Source: Petunia secreta
Lineage: Eukaryota > Streptophyta > Magnoliopsida > Solanales > Solanaceae
Length of the DNA: 64,000 nucleotides
Assembly (NCBI GenBank): GCA_029990175.1
Contig: JARKIP010000005.1
Span: forward strand, 71,642,001 to 71,706,000
Direction: 5' to 3'
Below the pieces are notes generated by a model. The model was not told the DNA's origin, made no database searches, and saw nothing but the letters and a program-made list of their open reading frames with translations. Below, piece after piece: positions 32,285 through 43,844 of the stretch. A program made the position numbers and the translations under genes. Numbering within the stretch: position 1 is the stretch's first letter; every line of letters starts with the position of its first letter.

Positions 32285-34245
32285 AAACTATTGCTTGTCC
32301 TCAAGCAAAGCACACTTCAATAAAAATAAAGTTGCAATTTATCTATTCATGTATTTTTCATTAAAGCCACAACAAGCCAAAACTCGATTCAAGTTCAACA
32401 ACTAATGACATTGGTTGGTGCCAACAATTAAGCCAAACCATGTGAGCATCACTTTCATATAAAAAACATCAAAGAAGGCAAACATGCCATGACACAAGAC
32501 TTTCAAGGTTTGCCTCTTCGTCACAAGAGTTCACCTCAATTGAAAAGTGAAACACAAGTCCTCAACTCAACTTCACAAGTGCCCTCACCACTCAAGAGAA
32601 TATCCCAATCACAAAAATGCAATGATAACACAAATGGGATTAATGATAGGAAGAATTCGTTCACTCTCTCAAAAGAAGTTCATCATGCATACTAAAGATC
32701 CATAGGCTTGCCCTTCGTGTACCTCTCCACTAATGTGGGAATGCTTGACCCGAAATCAATTAGGACTTGTTAGGGTTGTAATGTAGGCTTTTGGTCAAAG
32801 GTGGGGTAAAATATGGGCAAATAGTGACTACACACCTCCTTGAGAACTACACCGTACAAAAATTAAGGCACACTTCATTTTTCTTGCACTTACACCTTGC
32901 TAAATCGAGGTTTATACACTAATTTTTCTCCTCTTTATTCATCAATTCTCTTTTTCTTCTTTTTCTTTCTTTTCTTTCACTTGCTTCTTTTTGTTTCTTT
33001 TCACTTTTTCACTTTTTTTTTATTCAACTCACTTTTGTTGCTCTTTCTTTTCATTAACTTCCACACTTTCACCATAACTCGTGCCACCCCCAAACTTAGG
33101 CTTTTGCCTAAGTTGCATATCTTTCAATGCACTCAAGGAGGTAGGGCCAAAAGAGAGGGTTAGTGCTTTAAGCACTTAGAATTAGTCCGAGTTAATAATG
33201 TGGTTGCCAAAGAAAAGGATATTAAGCTCAAAGGGGTTGACTAAGGATATAATGCAAGGGTAGGCTTTTTAGATTACTGAGCGGGCCAAAGAAAGCCTAA
33301 AATCATTTTTCAAGTCAAGCATCACCTAGGATTTCGCCTCGAAGCACACTTAGGGCAAGTTCTAGATCAAGAAGCACACACATGAACACACCAAAACCTC
33401 ACCACACATGGCACATGTAAAGCAAGGAAGACGAGTATATTCAAGTCCCAATCAAAGGCAATTAAGCATCCAAAGTTTACTCATAGCCTAATGAGAGCTA
33501 AATAGTGACATAAGAGCCAAGAGTTGAACTTAAAGATCACAGCACAATTCACCAACTATTTTTCTATTCATTTTTTAAAACAAGCTCACATGATAAGGAT
33601 TAAATAATGGTGGAACCAAACATGCCAAAAGTTGCCAAGGAGCAAAAGTCCACAACTAATCGTCATTATTTACATCTAACTTCTAAACTAGGACTAGAGA
33701 TGCCCGGTTCAACACAATTACTTCCTTGGAAAAGAACCATGGCAAAGAAAAACCAAGGAGGTTATTTCAAAATTTTTTGCAACATGGTATTTACAGTGGA
33801 AATGGTTGTTCGGACCCAAATGAGGCTTTCGCACCCACATGGGATGCCTACGTATCACCGGAGAGTGAATCAGATAAAGAAAAGGTAGCATCCCAAGCGT
33901 AGTTCATCGGAGTACCATGTTTTTTTTTTTTAAAACTAACTAACTACTACTACATATGAACAAGCTATTAACACAATACTATAATAACTACTAATACTAA
34001 GTATACACAAGCTATTAACACAATAGTTATACTAATGTTAAAGAAAATAATCGTCCACAAAAATTTTCACAATTTGCTCAAAAACAGGGACAAGATGAGA
34101 GAGATATGTCATAAACATCAAGTACATGAGCAACATCAATACTACACCTAGAACACAAATGCACCCCCAAACTTAAATTATGCACTGTCCTCAGTGCAAC
34201 TAGCAATGTAATACAAAGGGTATAAGGAACTCCCTGACTAGCAGA
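32285..34245. other. LARD-1 interior without genes
   Basis: About 2 kb between the polypurine tract and the end of the transposon-protein-like ORF. It includes a T-rich tract (32930-33060) that gives spurious Phe-rich ORFs on the plus strand. On the minus strand this is 3' untranslated sequence of the element. No domain recognised. Confidence 0.5.
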
Positions 34246-35513
34246 TCACTCCTCACTGTCAGTGTTGGGGTAGCGAAGCTCATCCTCGGACTCTTCATCT
34301 GAGCTAGAGGAGCGACAGAGTGAATTCAGCTTGCTCATCATCTTGTTGAGGAAGTTGCTTGTTCTCTTGCCGAAATTTTTCTGCTTTTTCTCCATTTTAT
34401 CCAGTCTGACCTTAATCCTCTCTTGCTCAGCTGCTGCTGCCTCCAATGATGGTGTACTTAGAGGCCTAGAGGAAGAACCCTCTCCATGTGGGCCTGAAGG
34501 AAGCCTGCTACTAGCTGTCTAATCTGAGCATCTACAGAAGAAATTTGAGAGGAGATGTACCTCATGTTGGACGCTCCAGATGCAAGTGGTGGAACTGGAG
34601 TGTAAGAACTCCCTGGTGCAGTAGTAGTAGCAGGTGTGGAGAACTGCCCAAAAGTTGGGTCCTCGATATCAACCTGGGAAGGCATCTCAACTTTTCTCTT
34701 CTTGCTTTGTATTACTCCTCCCCGTCCTTTCTTCAGCAGTGGATAGATAGGTTTTTCGGGACCCACACTTTTGTCAGTAGGGCGTATCTCCACCCCGGCA
34801 TCCATGCATAGTCGGTGAATCAAGCTTGGGAAGCATAAACTCTTTGTTCGTTCTAGCACCACTTCATGAATTTCCTCAACAATGAGTTCACCAACATTGA
34901 CTTTAAGCCCGTCAACCAGTGCCGCGACCAGGCGAGCTTTTTCAGGAGTGAGATCACTCTCATTGCTCGAAGGCATCAACCTAGTGCACACAATGGATAA
35001 CCAAATGCGGGCCTCAGCTGTAAAGTCGGTAGATACAATTTTGTGACCAAATGTGGACCAACCTGAGTGGTTGCCCCCTTGAAGCATATCTACCATCCAC
35101 TGTATACCCCCTTCTGAAGCACGAGCTTTGTATAGAGCATTGTCAACATTCTTGAGCTCGTACACCACATTGATAGCAGCTGCATCAAATCTCACCAACT
35201 TGCCCCTTACAGTTGTCACCAACTCCCCACTAAAATCCGTCCGAGTGGCGTTTGCATAAAACTCCCGCGCTATGGTAGCATTAGCCTTCTCAGGAGTCTC
35301 GGCAAAACAGATCCACCCGTTATGTTCTAGCTTTTGATAGAATTCGGAGAGTTTCTCTTCCACTTTTTCCATATGTATCCTTCTTTCCTTAATGAAGCTC
35401 ATTTCAAGGTCCCTTTGGAATTTTTCATAGCATGATCTGGATAAGAACCTCGTTCTGTCATATGTTGTTTCTTCTCCACCGGTTGAGTTCCGTTGGTTGT
35501 TTCCTTCGGCCAT
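34246..35513 (-). pseudogene. LARD-1 ORF: putative plant transposon protein domain, one frameshift
   Basis: From ATG 35513, 351 residues are open to 34458. The segment AREFYANATRTDFSG, VRGKLVRFDAAAINVVYEL and ARIWLSIVCTRLMPSSNESD follows the pattern of the uncharacterised 'putative plant transposon protein' domain (I believe PF20167), common in Solanaceae repeats. Its function is unknown. After a Ser/Pro/Thr-rich linker the frame shifts at ~34500: the continuation lies in another frame (34446-34246), with a charged coiled-coil-like RIKVRLDKMEKKQKN and an acidic Ser-rich end. The ORF is the best preserved coding sequence of the element and lies after the gag-like part, where autonomous elements carry pol or extra ORFs. 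Confidence 0.7.
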
Positions 35514-36099
35514 TATAAAGAAAAAGTACCTTGGTAATGGAGTGGAGTAATTGAGCGTGTGATAGAAGATGCAATGAAACCCTTGGAATGCAAAAAATGG
35601 GGGAGGGGAATTTGAGAGAATAGAGGTTTTGAAATTATGGTTTGTTTCTCTCTTGAAGCTGCCTATTATTTGCCTGAAGTATTGTTCTTCGCTATCGTGT
35701 GGTCAAAGCAGCGATCGCGCCTTTCTAATGAGTTAACCTATGCGATCGCGTGTGGATCAGTCGCGATCGCGCAGGTCTGTTTCACAGTGAAGTGCGATCA
35801 CGTGGATTGTGACGCGATCGCGATGAACAAATATTTTTCCAACTTCCAGTAAGCAGAATTTCAGTGAGGCGGTCCTCCCCAAACATTAGGCGCTCCGCCT
35901 ACTGGGACTCAGAATGCCCAGTCTTCTCTCATTGAATGGTCCGCCCCACACCCTGTGCGATCCATTTTTTTTTTCAATGTTTATGCTTTAAATCATGCAT
36001 CCTAACGACTACTACATGTGGGATTCATGTGAGATGATCAAAAACAACTACAAAAAACTAATTTAATCCTAACAAGCAATCAAATAACAACTAAAATTT
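35514..36099. other. LARD-1 spacer with gcgatcgc cluster
   Basis: No ORF of note. The stretch 35690-35825 carries four gcgatcgc palindromes spaced 20-60 bp apart, in the same arrangement as in the LTRs of LARD-1 and Gyp-1. A second half (35860-35970) is CG-moderate with no recognised motif. Confidence 0.6.
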
Positions 36100-37557
36100 T
36101 TAAAGGGATTCGGGTTGCCTCCCGAAAAGCGCTTTATTTAACGTCTTGGCTAGACGGTACCCATGGTGCTTTTCTCTCCACTTGGTGAAGGTGAATTTTC
36201 TCCCCAACATCGCTTCATGCTTTTTGTTATGCTCTTTAGGCGGGGGCACACATTTCCAAGATCGCGAAGCCGGATTCTTCATTTTGCACTTCTTCGCTTT
36301 CAAGTGGGGAATGTCATTTTACCTTCTTGGCGTGGTAAATTCAACAATTTACTCATTTTGCTCATCGACGCCACAATTTTCCGAAGGTGCTTGTTCTTCC
36401 ACTTCTATTGCTTCATCCACACATAGAGTTGAAAAGTGAAGTGAATGAGGTCCCAATTGTTTTAACATCAATGGAGCACCAAGCATGACATCCTCTTCTT
36501 CACATGTGCTGGAGCCTTCATCACAAGAGTTTTTCATTTCCGCTCTAGACTCCAACACCCATTTCTTGTTCACGGCATCATCACCAAATATCTTGAAAAT
36601 GTGATCACTTTCACGAGTTTCCATGATTTGACTTGTGCTCTCTTCCACAAATTCGCTCATGTCTAGCATATCATTCACTACTTCTTCATGTTGAGCCTTG
36701 GAGGCTTCAACCACTTCATGCATAAGAATGTTCAAGACACGAACTTCAAGATATAATTAGTTCACTCTTTGTCCTAGTTCTTCCTTTTCATGTTTGAGAT
36801 CCCAAGCTTCTACATTTAAGTCGTGAAGGCATGCTTCATGGACTTTCATTTTTCGAGCTTGATCTCGGAGCCAAGCTCAGCTCACAATTTCTTCTTCATC
36901 CCAATTGTGCTTTTCTTCAATAATTCTTTCTTGATATTCAAGCACATCTTCAACAGAGGATTCTTCTTGGAACTCAACCTCATCTTCCATATAACGCCTT
37001 TGTTGAAATTTGGCAACACCCTTAGTTTGTTGATCATTGAAGGTGTCAACCAATTGGCTCAATTGAGTTTTCAAGTTGTGAATTGCTAAGCCATTTTGAT
37101 GGATTGTTTCTTTCATCTCATTGAAGGCTTTGGCATTCTCACAATGGTGTTCAATTATCCGCTCCATCAAATATTCCAACCTTGCATTTTCGTTGCATTC
37201 ATCTTGTGAAGTCGATAGGTCCATCTTCTCTTGAAACCTCTCTTGGATGCCTTGCCACTCGGGTTCAAGCTCCATGTTCATGTTAACATTTGCCCTATCA
37301 AACTCATAAGAATCATTAGCATCATTATAAAAATCATTGGAAGAAGAATAAGGAATATTAGGACAACCGTCCCAATGGCCATTTTGACCCCCACACTCAT
37401 GACATATGTCCCACTCAAAGGGTTGAGAAGGTGCGCACAACTCACCTCCGGGAACAATTTGACAATCTTGCCAATAGTGAGGTCCGCTACAATAAGGACA
37501 AGGATCACTCATGTATGGATTTTCAATATTGGACCAATTTCGGTTCCATGATGCCAT
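36100..37557 (-). pseudogene. LARD-1 gag-like fragments
   Basis: Starting at ATG 37557, 226 residues are open (MASWNRNWSNIENPYMSDPC). Cys pairs CPYCSG and CHECGG precede an acidic, helical stretch (LEYLMERIIEHHCEN, IHNLKTQLSQLVDTF). Such a layout is seen in gag-derived proteins of TAT/Athila-type gypsy elements. Further frames at 36735-36349 (acidic, Cys/Glu-rich) and 36303-36100 (basic, ending KHHGYRLAKTLNKALFGRQP, a phrase common next to gypsy protease regions) are separated by stops. No nucleocapsid knuckle of canonical spacing is seen. Read as a rearranged gag/leader coding region, not a working gene. Confidence 0.55.
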
Positions 37558-37740
37558 TTCAAGATGGTTATCACTAATCTAAACTAACTAATTAATGCAA
37601 GTAAACACTACACACAAACAAATATTTACAATTTACAAAGAACATTGCTACTATTCACAATTTTAACAAGAACGGATCACAAAGTTTGGAACTAAGCCAA
37701 CTAGCTCAACTCCTCAAACTACTCTAATACGCCAATTGTT

Positions 37741-37759
37741 CCCCGGCAACGGCACCAAT
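37741..37759 (-). other. LARD-1 primer-binding site
   Basis: Adjacent to the 5' LTR, minus strand ttggtgccgttgccgggg. This differs from the initiator-Met type used by the other elements here and indicates a different gypsy lineage. I do not assign the tRNA. Confidence 0.7.
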
Positions 37760-37761
37760 TT

Positions 37762-39083
37762 TGACAACGCTCAACACACACCTCGGCTTGAGGTATGAAC
37801 GGTCATCGCAATACAATTTACCCAACTAGGAGTCGGGGTCGAATCCACAAGGAAGTAGTGGAGGAAATAAACCTATTTGACTAAGCCAAACTAGGATAAC
37901 AAGGTGATGGAATGATTTTAACAACTACAAACTATACTAGGAAAGCAATTAAAAGTGATCAATGGTCTTCTCACAATCAAGGAAGACAAGTTTTGAACCT
38001 AGGATGCAATTATAGCACTCGGTTTATATATTATGACCGAGTCGTTCTAATGTAATCCCTAGAATCCTTCCGGCTTAGAAGGGATTTACCTCAACGGCGC
38101 TCGTCAAAGCCATGGTTGAGCTTATAAAGCACTACCCATTACCCGAGGAAAGAAGACCTCTTCCGAGCGTAACTTCTTTTAGATGACTTAGTCTATGAAA
38201 TAGCATATCAACCCAAATCCTCGCTAGCTTCACTATTCTACACTAACTAATCTCTCCCGAGTCTGTAATTAGCAAAGTAGACGGACAACTCAAGTGTCGC
38301 GAGCACAAGAGACAAGCAATCAAAACAATGGAAGCTAGATAATCAAAACCCAACCATATAAATTCCTAGTCATGACTCACTCATATATTCATGTCCAAAT
38401 CATATCAATTAATAACATAAATAGCCATGAAATATATTCACAAAATCAATTCTTCAATAACATCAACAACACCCAATATATTCAACACAAAACATGAAAG
38501 TAAAGAAAGGAGTACTAATGGTTGAGAATTTCTCAATGGGTTGCTCCAAATCTTCACCCTCTTGGTGTTCTTGTTGATGGATCCTTGCTCCAAGATTGGA
38601 AAAATGGCCAAAAGATGAGCCCTAGGTTGTGCAAGGGCTGAATATATGTTCCCCATTTAGGCTGCTGTGAATTACAACACTGTCCACTGCAGTCTAGACG
38701 CGCATCTTTGCGATCGCGTTACTATTGGCGCTATCACGCAACAGTTCTTCTTCCTCTGCGCGATTGCGCGTATACTGGCGCTTTCGCGCTGGATTCTTTT
38801 CTCCTCTTCGCGATCGCGTCATACTGGCGCCTTCGCGATAACTTGTACAGACCTCTTCGCTATCGCGTGTGAAATCATGGCGATCGCGAAGAACAACTCT
38901 CCAGGCAAAAACAGAAACTTCACAGATTGCCTTGTTTTGACTTGTTTTCATCTATTCATCACTACAGCTTCAATATCTTGTAATATGCAACTAAAACATG
39001 ATAAGTGCGCGTATTTAATCAATAATGCACAACAAAAGCTCAAGTAAATCGAAGGTAATGTGTGGCATTTTGCCCACACATCA
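37762..39083 (-). repeat. LARD-1 5' LTR (1322 bp)
   Basis: Plus-strand tgacaacgct...cacacatca, closely matching 30930-32271 including the gcgatcgc cluster (about 38708-38888). Confidence 0.9.
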
Positions 39084-39106
39084 TGTTCTATCCAATTTTT
39101 ACTAAA

Positions 39107-39598
39107 TCCAGAATTACCATACTTAATGTAATCCTAACATCGTACTATTTTACTGGAGCGAATTTGCTCTGCATTTTCCCGCTAACCTTCAATAAATTTC
39201 AGGGCGCAGTAACTAGTACAAGAAACAGGAGGATTCATTTTATGATACACAAGATGAATAATCAGGAAATTCTGCGTCTTCTTCAAAGATTCATCTGCTT
39301 TCCGTGATGCTGTCCGCAATTTGCTTGCTTTCCTCCTTAGTGGTACACACTTTTTGTTTATCATCCAACATCGAACCCACAAATTTTTTTACATGAGAAC
39401 TAGATCTAATAGAGTGTTCGGCAGACGTATGTCCTTAAAAGTCTTGTAAAGTTGTTGAATAAGATCCTTCATTGACAAACGGCAATCCACCATATACACA
39501 CAGTTGTAATTAGAAGATGTCTCAATTACTCTTCTAAGAGTATATCAATGGCACAATGTAGTATCTTTGATTACTCTTCCTAATCTTGGACAAAGTTT
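39107..39598. other. Host sequence, possible kinase 5' part
   Basis: Once Copia-4 is removed this is directly upstream, on the minus strand, of kinase exon a. The minus strand has short readable stretches (VDCRLSMKDLIQQLYKTFKD), loosely like the hinge and alpha-D region of a kinase, but too weak to call an exon. Nothing else seen. Confidence 0.3.
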
Positions 39599-40096
39599 CA
39601 TGGGTGGCCCAATGATAAGGCCACTAAAATTTCCGCTTTAGGCCCCTCAAAATTTATTACTACTTATATTTATTTATATTGGTTAGAATTAGGTGAACAA
39701 AATATTAGTTATTTATATCAATATGCTACATTGGTTATAATTATCAAAAATTTTATTTACAAATATGAGTTTAATTTAAAAATTAAAATATTATACAAAT
39801 TTCTACTATAAAATACTTGAATATTTTTTTTAATAGAAGGAGAAAAAACTTAAAAGCTTTAATAAAAGATTTACGGCATTATTAATATCTGGACCATATA
39901 ATCGATTGACTAGATCAATGTGTCGAGTTATTCGTCAAAAAGATATTTGAAGAGATTAATTAAGAAGAAACAATTTATAATTTGCATATCAAAAGAATTT
40001 TAAAAAGTGAGCTTTAAAGTAAAATATACATACATGTTATTAAAGAATTATTTCAATTTTTGGCTTTACGCCTCCAATGTTATTGGGCCACCCCTG
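39599..40096. mobile_element. hAT-like MITE (about 498 bp)
   Basis: The left end catgggtggcccaatgata and the right end, read in complement as caggggtggcccaataac, are short imperfect terminal inverted repeats around a very AT-rich core. The CAGGGGTGG-type end resembles hAT-related MITEs. I found no clean 8 bp target duplication, so the superfamily is tentative. Confidence 0.55.
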
Positions 40097-41139
40097 GGAA
40101 AACTACCTTGAGGTTCCATTGTTTTGTATTAAATGGAGAATATTATTGACAAAGGTATATGATTTAATCGGTTTCAGTGGAAGAGAATATGAGAGGAGGA
40201 AGGTGAGGACTTTACATAGTGTTTATAGAAAAGGTTTTTTTTACATAAACATACAAATTTTCACCCTATATTACAAAAAATAGCAATATTTTTTAAATTA
40301 CAAGACATAGCAATATTTTTTTTAGCACATTTTACAACAATCAACATATTTATTTTCATTTTCCGAAAATTACACATTTTCACTTACTCTCTCTTCCTCC
40401 ATCACCCAACCCCACCACCCCAGCACCATCACCCCAACCCCATCGCCACCACAACTCCCCTCCCGTAATTCACCACAGTCCAATTACGAGATTCTGCCTC
40501 CACAACTCCTGTCGTGCAATTTCTAGAGTTCCATCAACCCGAGCCCACACATCACAGATAGATTTGATATCAAAACCAAACTTCAAAAGGCATACAAATA
40601 ACAATATGCACGCTGATGCCGAAAACGTTTGCAGTGGCCCATTTCGATTCCGGCGTGGGTGAGTTGAAATGCCATGGTGTAGCGCCGTCGACTCTATTTT
40701 CCGATGAAAATGATACAGTGAGCCGCCAAGGATTTTGGGTCGGAGAAAAGTGGAGCAATCCTTGAATCGCCGTTAACAGCAGCCGGCGACTTCAGATCTA
40801 GCCCTCTCCGTCGACGTTGTTGTCGATATTACCGTCATCAACAAGTACGATCAACAATCTATTTTTTTAGTTCCTTAATTTCTGTTATTTTATTTATTTA
40901 TTTAAATGTTGAATTTTGCTTGGATTTGCTTAATTTGTAAGGTTTGTATGATTTTTTGGATCCAAAATTTATTGTCACCTAGTATAAATATTTTTTTTAC
41001 AGCAACTGAAAATTCAATTTTTGCCAGTTTATGGCAGATCTGTTATTCTTGAATTTGATTGGTTGGTTCATTGATTTTGTGTCTCTATTTCTGTTTCTGT
41101 TTCAGCACTGAAATAGTCTAAATCGGCGCTGAAATAGTT

Positions 41140-41420
41140 AGTTACAGTTAGATACAGAGTTGAAACGGTCTGAAAAGGTATTGAAACTGTCTGAAACAGA
41201 GTTGATATAGTCTAAAATGGAGTTAAAACAGCTGAAATGGTATTAAAACACTGTGATACAGTCTGAAATGGAGTTGATACAGTCTGAAATGGAGTTGATA
41301 CAGTCTGAAGCGGGAGTTGATACAATTTAAAACAGTCTGAAACGGTATTGAAATACTATGATACAGTCTGAAACGGTGTTGATACAGTCTGAAACGGGGT
41401 TGATACAGTTTAAAAGTGAA
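41140..41420. repeat. Minisatellite, ~21-24 bp unit
   Basis: Degenerate tandem units of the form gatacagtctgaaacggagtt repeat about a dozen times, with variants tgaaatgg and tgaaacgg, inside MULE-MITE 2. Confidence 0.8.
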
Positions 41421-41530
41421 ATTGAGGGAAATGGTGAGAGGAAAAGTAAAATTGGGGGAAATAGGAGGAGTAAAAGTGAAATTGGGGGAAATGGTGGGAG
41501 GAAAAGTGAAATAGGGGAAATGAGAGGAAC
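41405..41530. repeat. Minisatellite, ~30 bp unit
   Basis: About four purine-rich units of the form aaaagtgaaattgggggaaa plus tggtgggagg. The second tandem array within the same MITE. Confidence 0.75.
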
Positions 41531-41712
41531 AAAAGTGATAGTGGGGGAGAAAGAAGGAAGAATGTAAGGGTTTGGTATGTTATGGGAATATATTGCTATA
41601 TTTATAATTAACTTGTGTTTTTCTTTATATAGAGTTTTTTCGCTAAAATGTTGCTATGTTTGATAATTAAGTTCTAAAAATTGTACTTTTATGAAAAAAT
41701 TCCTTATAGAAA

Positions 41713-43020
41713 CAGCAAGAAGATATTTGAGTCAAGAAGCAGTTAAAAAGGGCGCGCATAACTGTTTTCAGATTTATTCAATTACTTCTTTTTTAATTTA
41801 TTTTTGTTATATGGTAATTCAGTTGTATACTTGAAAGATTATTATTGCTTATCTATCTTAGCTTATTTTGCTTACTGTGACTTTATGTATGGTAAGAAAA
41901 GAATATTGTATTTGTAGATCAACCCAAACGTCTAGAGTCTAAGTTTCACGGTCGCCCATAATATATATTCAATTTTGAAGAGGTTAAAGTGCTTAACCCA
42001 TGAAATGTATCTAAAGTTCTCAAAAAAAAAAATGTGTGACATATAAACAACAAAAAGGGTCAATTTTTCAAAAATTTAAGCTTATAAAATGAGCTGGTTC
42101 CATAATTCAAATTTACATGCACCCGATATTTACACCAAACAAGGCACTTTTACCTTAGTGGTTAAAATTACCTTAAAAGTTAAAATTAAAAGTGAATACT
42201 CCCTTTATTTCAGTTTATGTGACGAGTAGTATATGCAGGGTCAAATGAGTTCATCATTGACCACATTTTTTTTTTTTTTGCAAATACTCTTTAAATGTTT
42301 TAAATTGCTAGCTTTTAGTATGACTTATCGTACATTTATATAATTTCTAATATAAAGATTTTGTTTCAAAAAACTCAAAATTCTAGTAAAAATCAGTCAA
42401 GAAGATGAGAACTTATAAGAGAGTGTATAGGAAACAGCGAGAAGATATTTTGAGTCAAGAAGCAGTTAGAAAGGGCGCCCATAACCGTTTACAGTTTTAT
42501 TCAAGTTGTTCTTTTATTTTTTTTATTTCTCTCACTCAATTGTCACAGTATAGCACAATGGTTATTCTATCTATAGGTGTATGTTAAACAAAGTGGAGAG
42601 TTGCTTAAAGAGACAACTTAATTAAGCCTTGCTGGTTCAAGTTCATATGATTCCCCAAAAGATTTCTGCTTTACAAACTGTTTACAGTATTAGACTTAAT
42701 AAAATACCAAAGCTAGATACAAAGACTAAGATGAATACTTGTTGGAACATTTCTCAACCTGGGTTGGTTTAAGTATAACTAGTGTGCTGCAGTCCTGTGT
42801 GATCTTTTCTTAGACTCAATAATAAGCTTTTAATAACCAAAAAAGATGTAGTAGTACGGTACATTCATCAAGTGGCTAAAAACTTCAGGCCCATTCATGA
42901 ATAAGGTATTTAGTCAGCAAATTTATTCTCCAGGCAGTACGCATTTGAATTTTCAAGTAAAGAACAAACTAGATTGTTTAGCATTTAAAGTTTCACGAAT
43001 GCTGCAACTTCATTCATCGC
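41713..43020. other. Host flank with a duplicated exon-like segment
   Basis: 42405-42520 (plus strand RTYKRVYRKQREDILSQEAV, then RKGAHNR) is a diverged duplicate of sequence split by MULE-MITE 2 (40195-40231 and 41704-41800). The copy at 42405 is open for ~50 codons; the other has one-base indels. I do not recognise the protein. About 42198-42230 (ctccctttatttcagttt) looks like one end of a Stowaway-type MITE without a partner. The rest, to 43020, shows nothing. Confidence 0.45.
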
Positions 43021-43844
43021 TGTTATTTTTCCACGAGACACCACTGAAGGACCAGTTTCTTCTATGTGTTACTTTACTTATAAATTGCGGAATTAAGATA
43101 AACAAGAGTAAATGAACACTGGTTTTAGCGTGGAAAAATCCCTTGAACTCGGGATCAAAAATCCATGGTCTACTCTCTCAAGTAGGATTTCAACTTCACT
43201 ATTTGAAAGACTCACTTGGTTACAAGACTTCTCTCATACTAACCTAGGACTAACTCTAATCCTATAGTGACCCCTTTCACAATCAGTGAAGTTCCTCCAA
43301 GTAACAAGACTTGAATGACGCGTACTCTTACAGAACTTTTATGAAAGCAAATAGTACAACTCGATATATCTTACTACAGATGAACTAAGACTGAACTTTA
43401 ACAAGACTCAATCTAAGGAACAGGTTCTTCACTTAGTTCCCTGTAGCTTAATGACTGCTCAAATACAATAAGACACTTTCAATGCTTTAGCTCGAATCTC
43501 TCAGTATTTGTGCGTGTCTTCAACAGCTGAAATGCTCCTCTATTTATAGCTTTGAACTCTGAGTAGTCTTGAGCAATTAGAACTCCAAAGCATCCATGAG
43601 TTTGAGTCTTAATTGAACTCCTTGCTTATCTTCAAGCCTTATCCCAATCTTATGTAATCTTTTCTTATCACGTACAACTCTGTATGATTATCAAGATAAA
43701 TATTAGCAATATGATAACAATCAATTTTCCCTCATAATTGATTTTGCAGTATTATTTATTCAGCTGCAGTGATCCAAAGGAACACGTCCTTGGATCTGTT
43801 CCTTCGTCATCAGTCAAAACTTCCAAGCTTATTTAAACTAATAT
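43021..43844 (-). repeat. Copia-5 3' LTR (824 bp)
   Basis: Plus strand tgttattttt...aaactaata. The polypurine tract in element orientation, aaaaaggaggaaaa, abuts at 43845-43858. Confidence 0.85.

Larger units (their letters stand above)
30930..39083 (-). mobile_element. LARD-1: large non-autonomous gypsy-like element
   Basis: 8154 bp on the minus strand, with LTRs of 1342 bp (30930-32271) and 1322 bp (37762-39083) and a perfect target duplication tgttc (30925-30929 and 39084-39088). The primer site (ttggtgccgttgccgggg on the minus strand) is of the kind found in plant gypsy TAT/Athila-type elements, and the polypurine tract is aagtttgggggtg at 32272-32284. There is no protease, reverse transcriptase or integrase. 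It encodes a gag-like N-terminal fragment and a plant-transposon-protein-like ORF. The LTRs are very similar, the main difference being an 18 bp gap, so the insertion is fairly recent. Confidence 0.9.
25451..39106 (+). mobile_element. Copia-4: decayed Tork-like Ty1/copia element, interrupted by LARD-1
   Basis: Plus-strand element with LTRs at about 25451-25942 and 30457-39106, the latter split by LARD-1. The LTRs share long blocks (ataaatagtgaaagttattcc, then agaacaacttacagaaag) but with many differences, so this is one of the oldest elements here. The polyprotein style (gag UBN2-like, LEGYSDANW RNase H) resembles the Tork lineage. Outer LTR ends are approximate and no clear target duplication was found. 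Confidence 0.75.
30457..39106 (+). repeat. Copia-4 3' LTR, split by LARD-1
   Basis: LTR sequence occupies 30457-30929 and about 39089-39106. After removing LARD-1 and one target copy, the join reads on as tctatccaatttttactaaa, which lines up with cctatttcattcaattttacc of the 5' LTR. This confirms the insertion was into the LTR end. Confidence 0.7.
40232..41703. mobile_element. Mutator-like MITE (MULE-MITE 2)
   Basis: 1472 bp flanked by a perfect 9 bp repeat ttatagaaa (40223-40231 and 41704-41712). The two ends are ~60 bp imperfect inverted repeats (ggttttttttacataaacat against ggaattttttcataaaagta), both containing atagcaa motifs further in. No transposase frame. The right half contains two minisatellites. 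It interrupts one copy of a duplicated exon-like sequence. Confidence 0.8.

Noticed and set aside
32897..33163. Phe-rich 88-residue ORF
   Set aside because: A T-rich low-complexity tract in the LARD-1 interior; no recognisable protein.
42198..42400. Possible complete Stowaway MITE
   Set aside because: Only one end resembles the consensus; no partner end or TA duplication was found.
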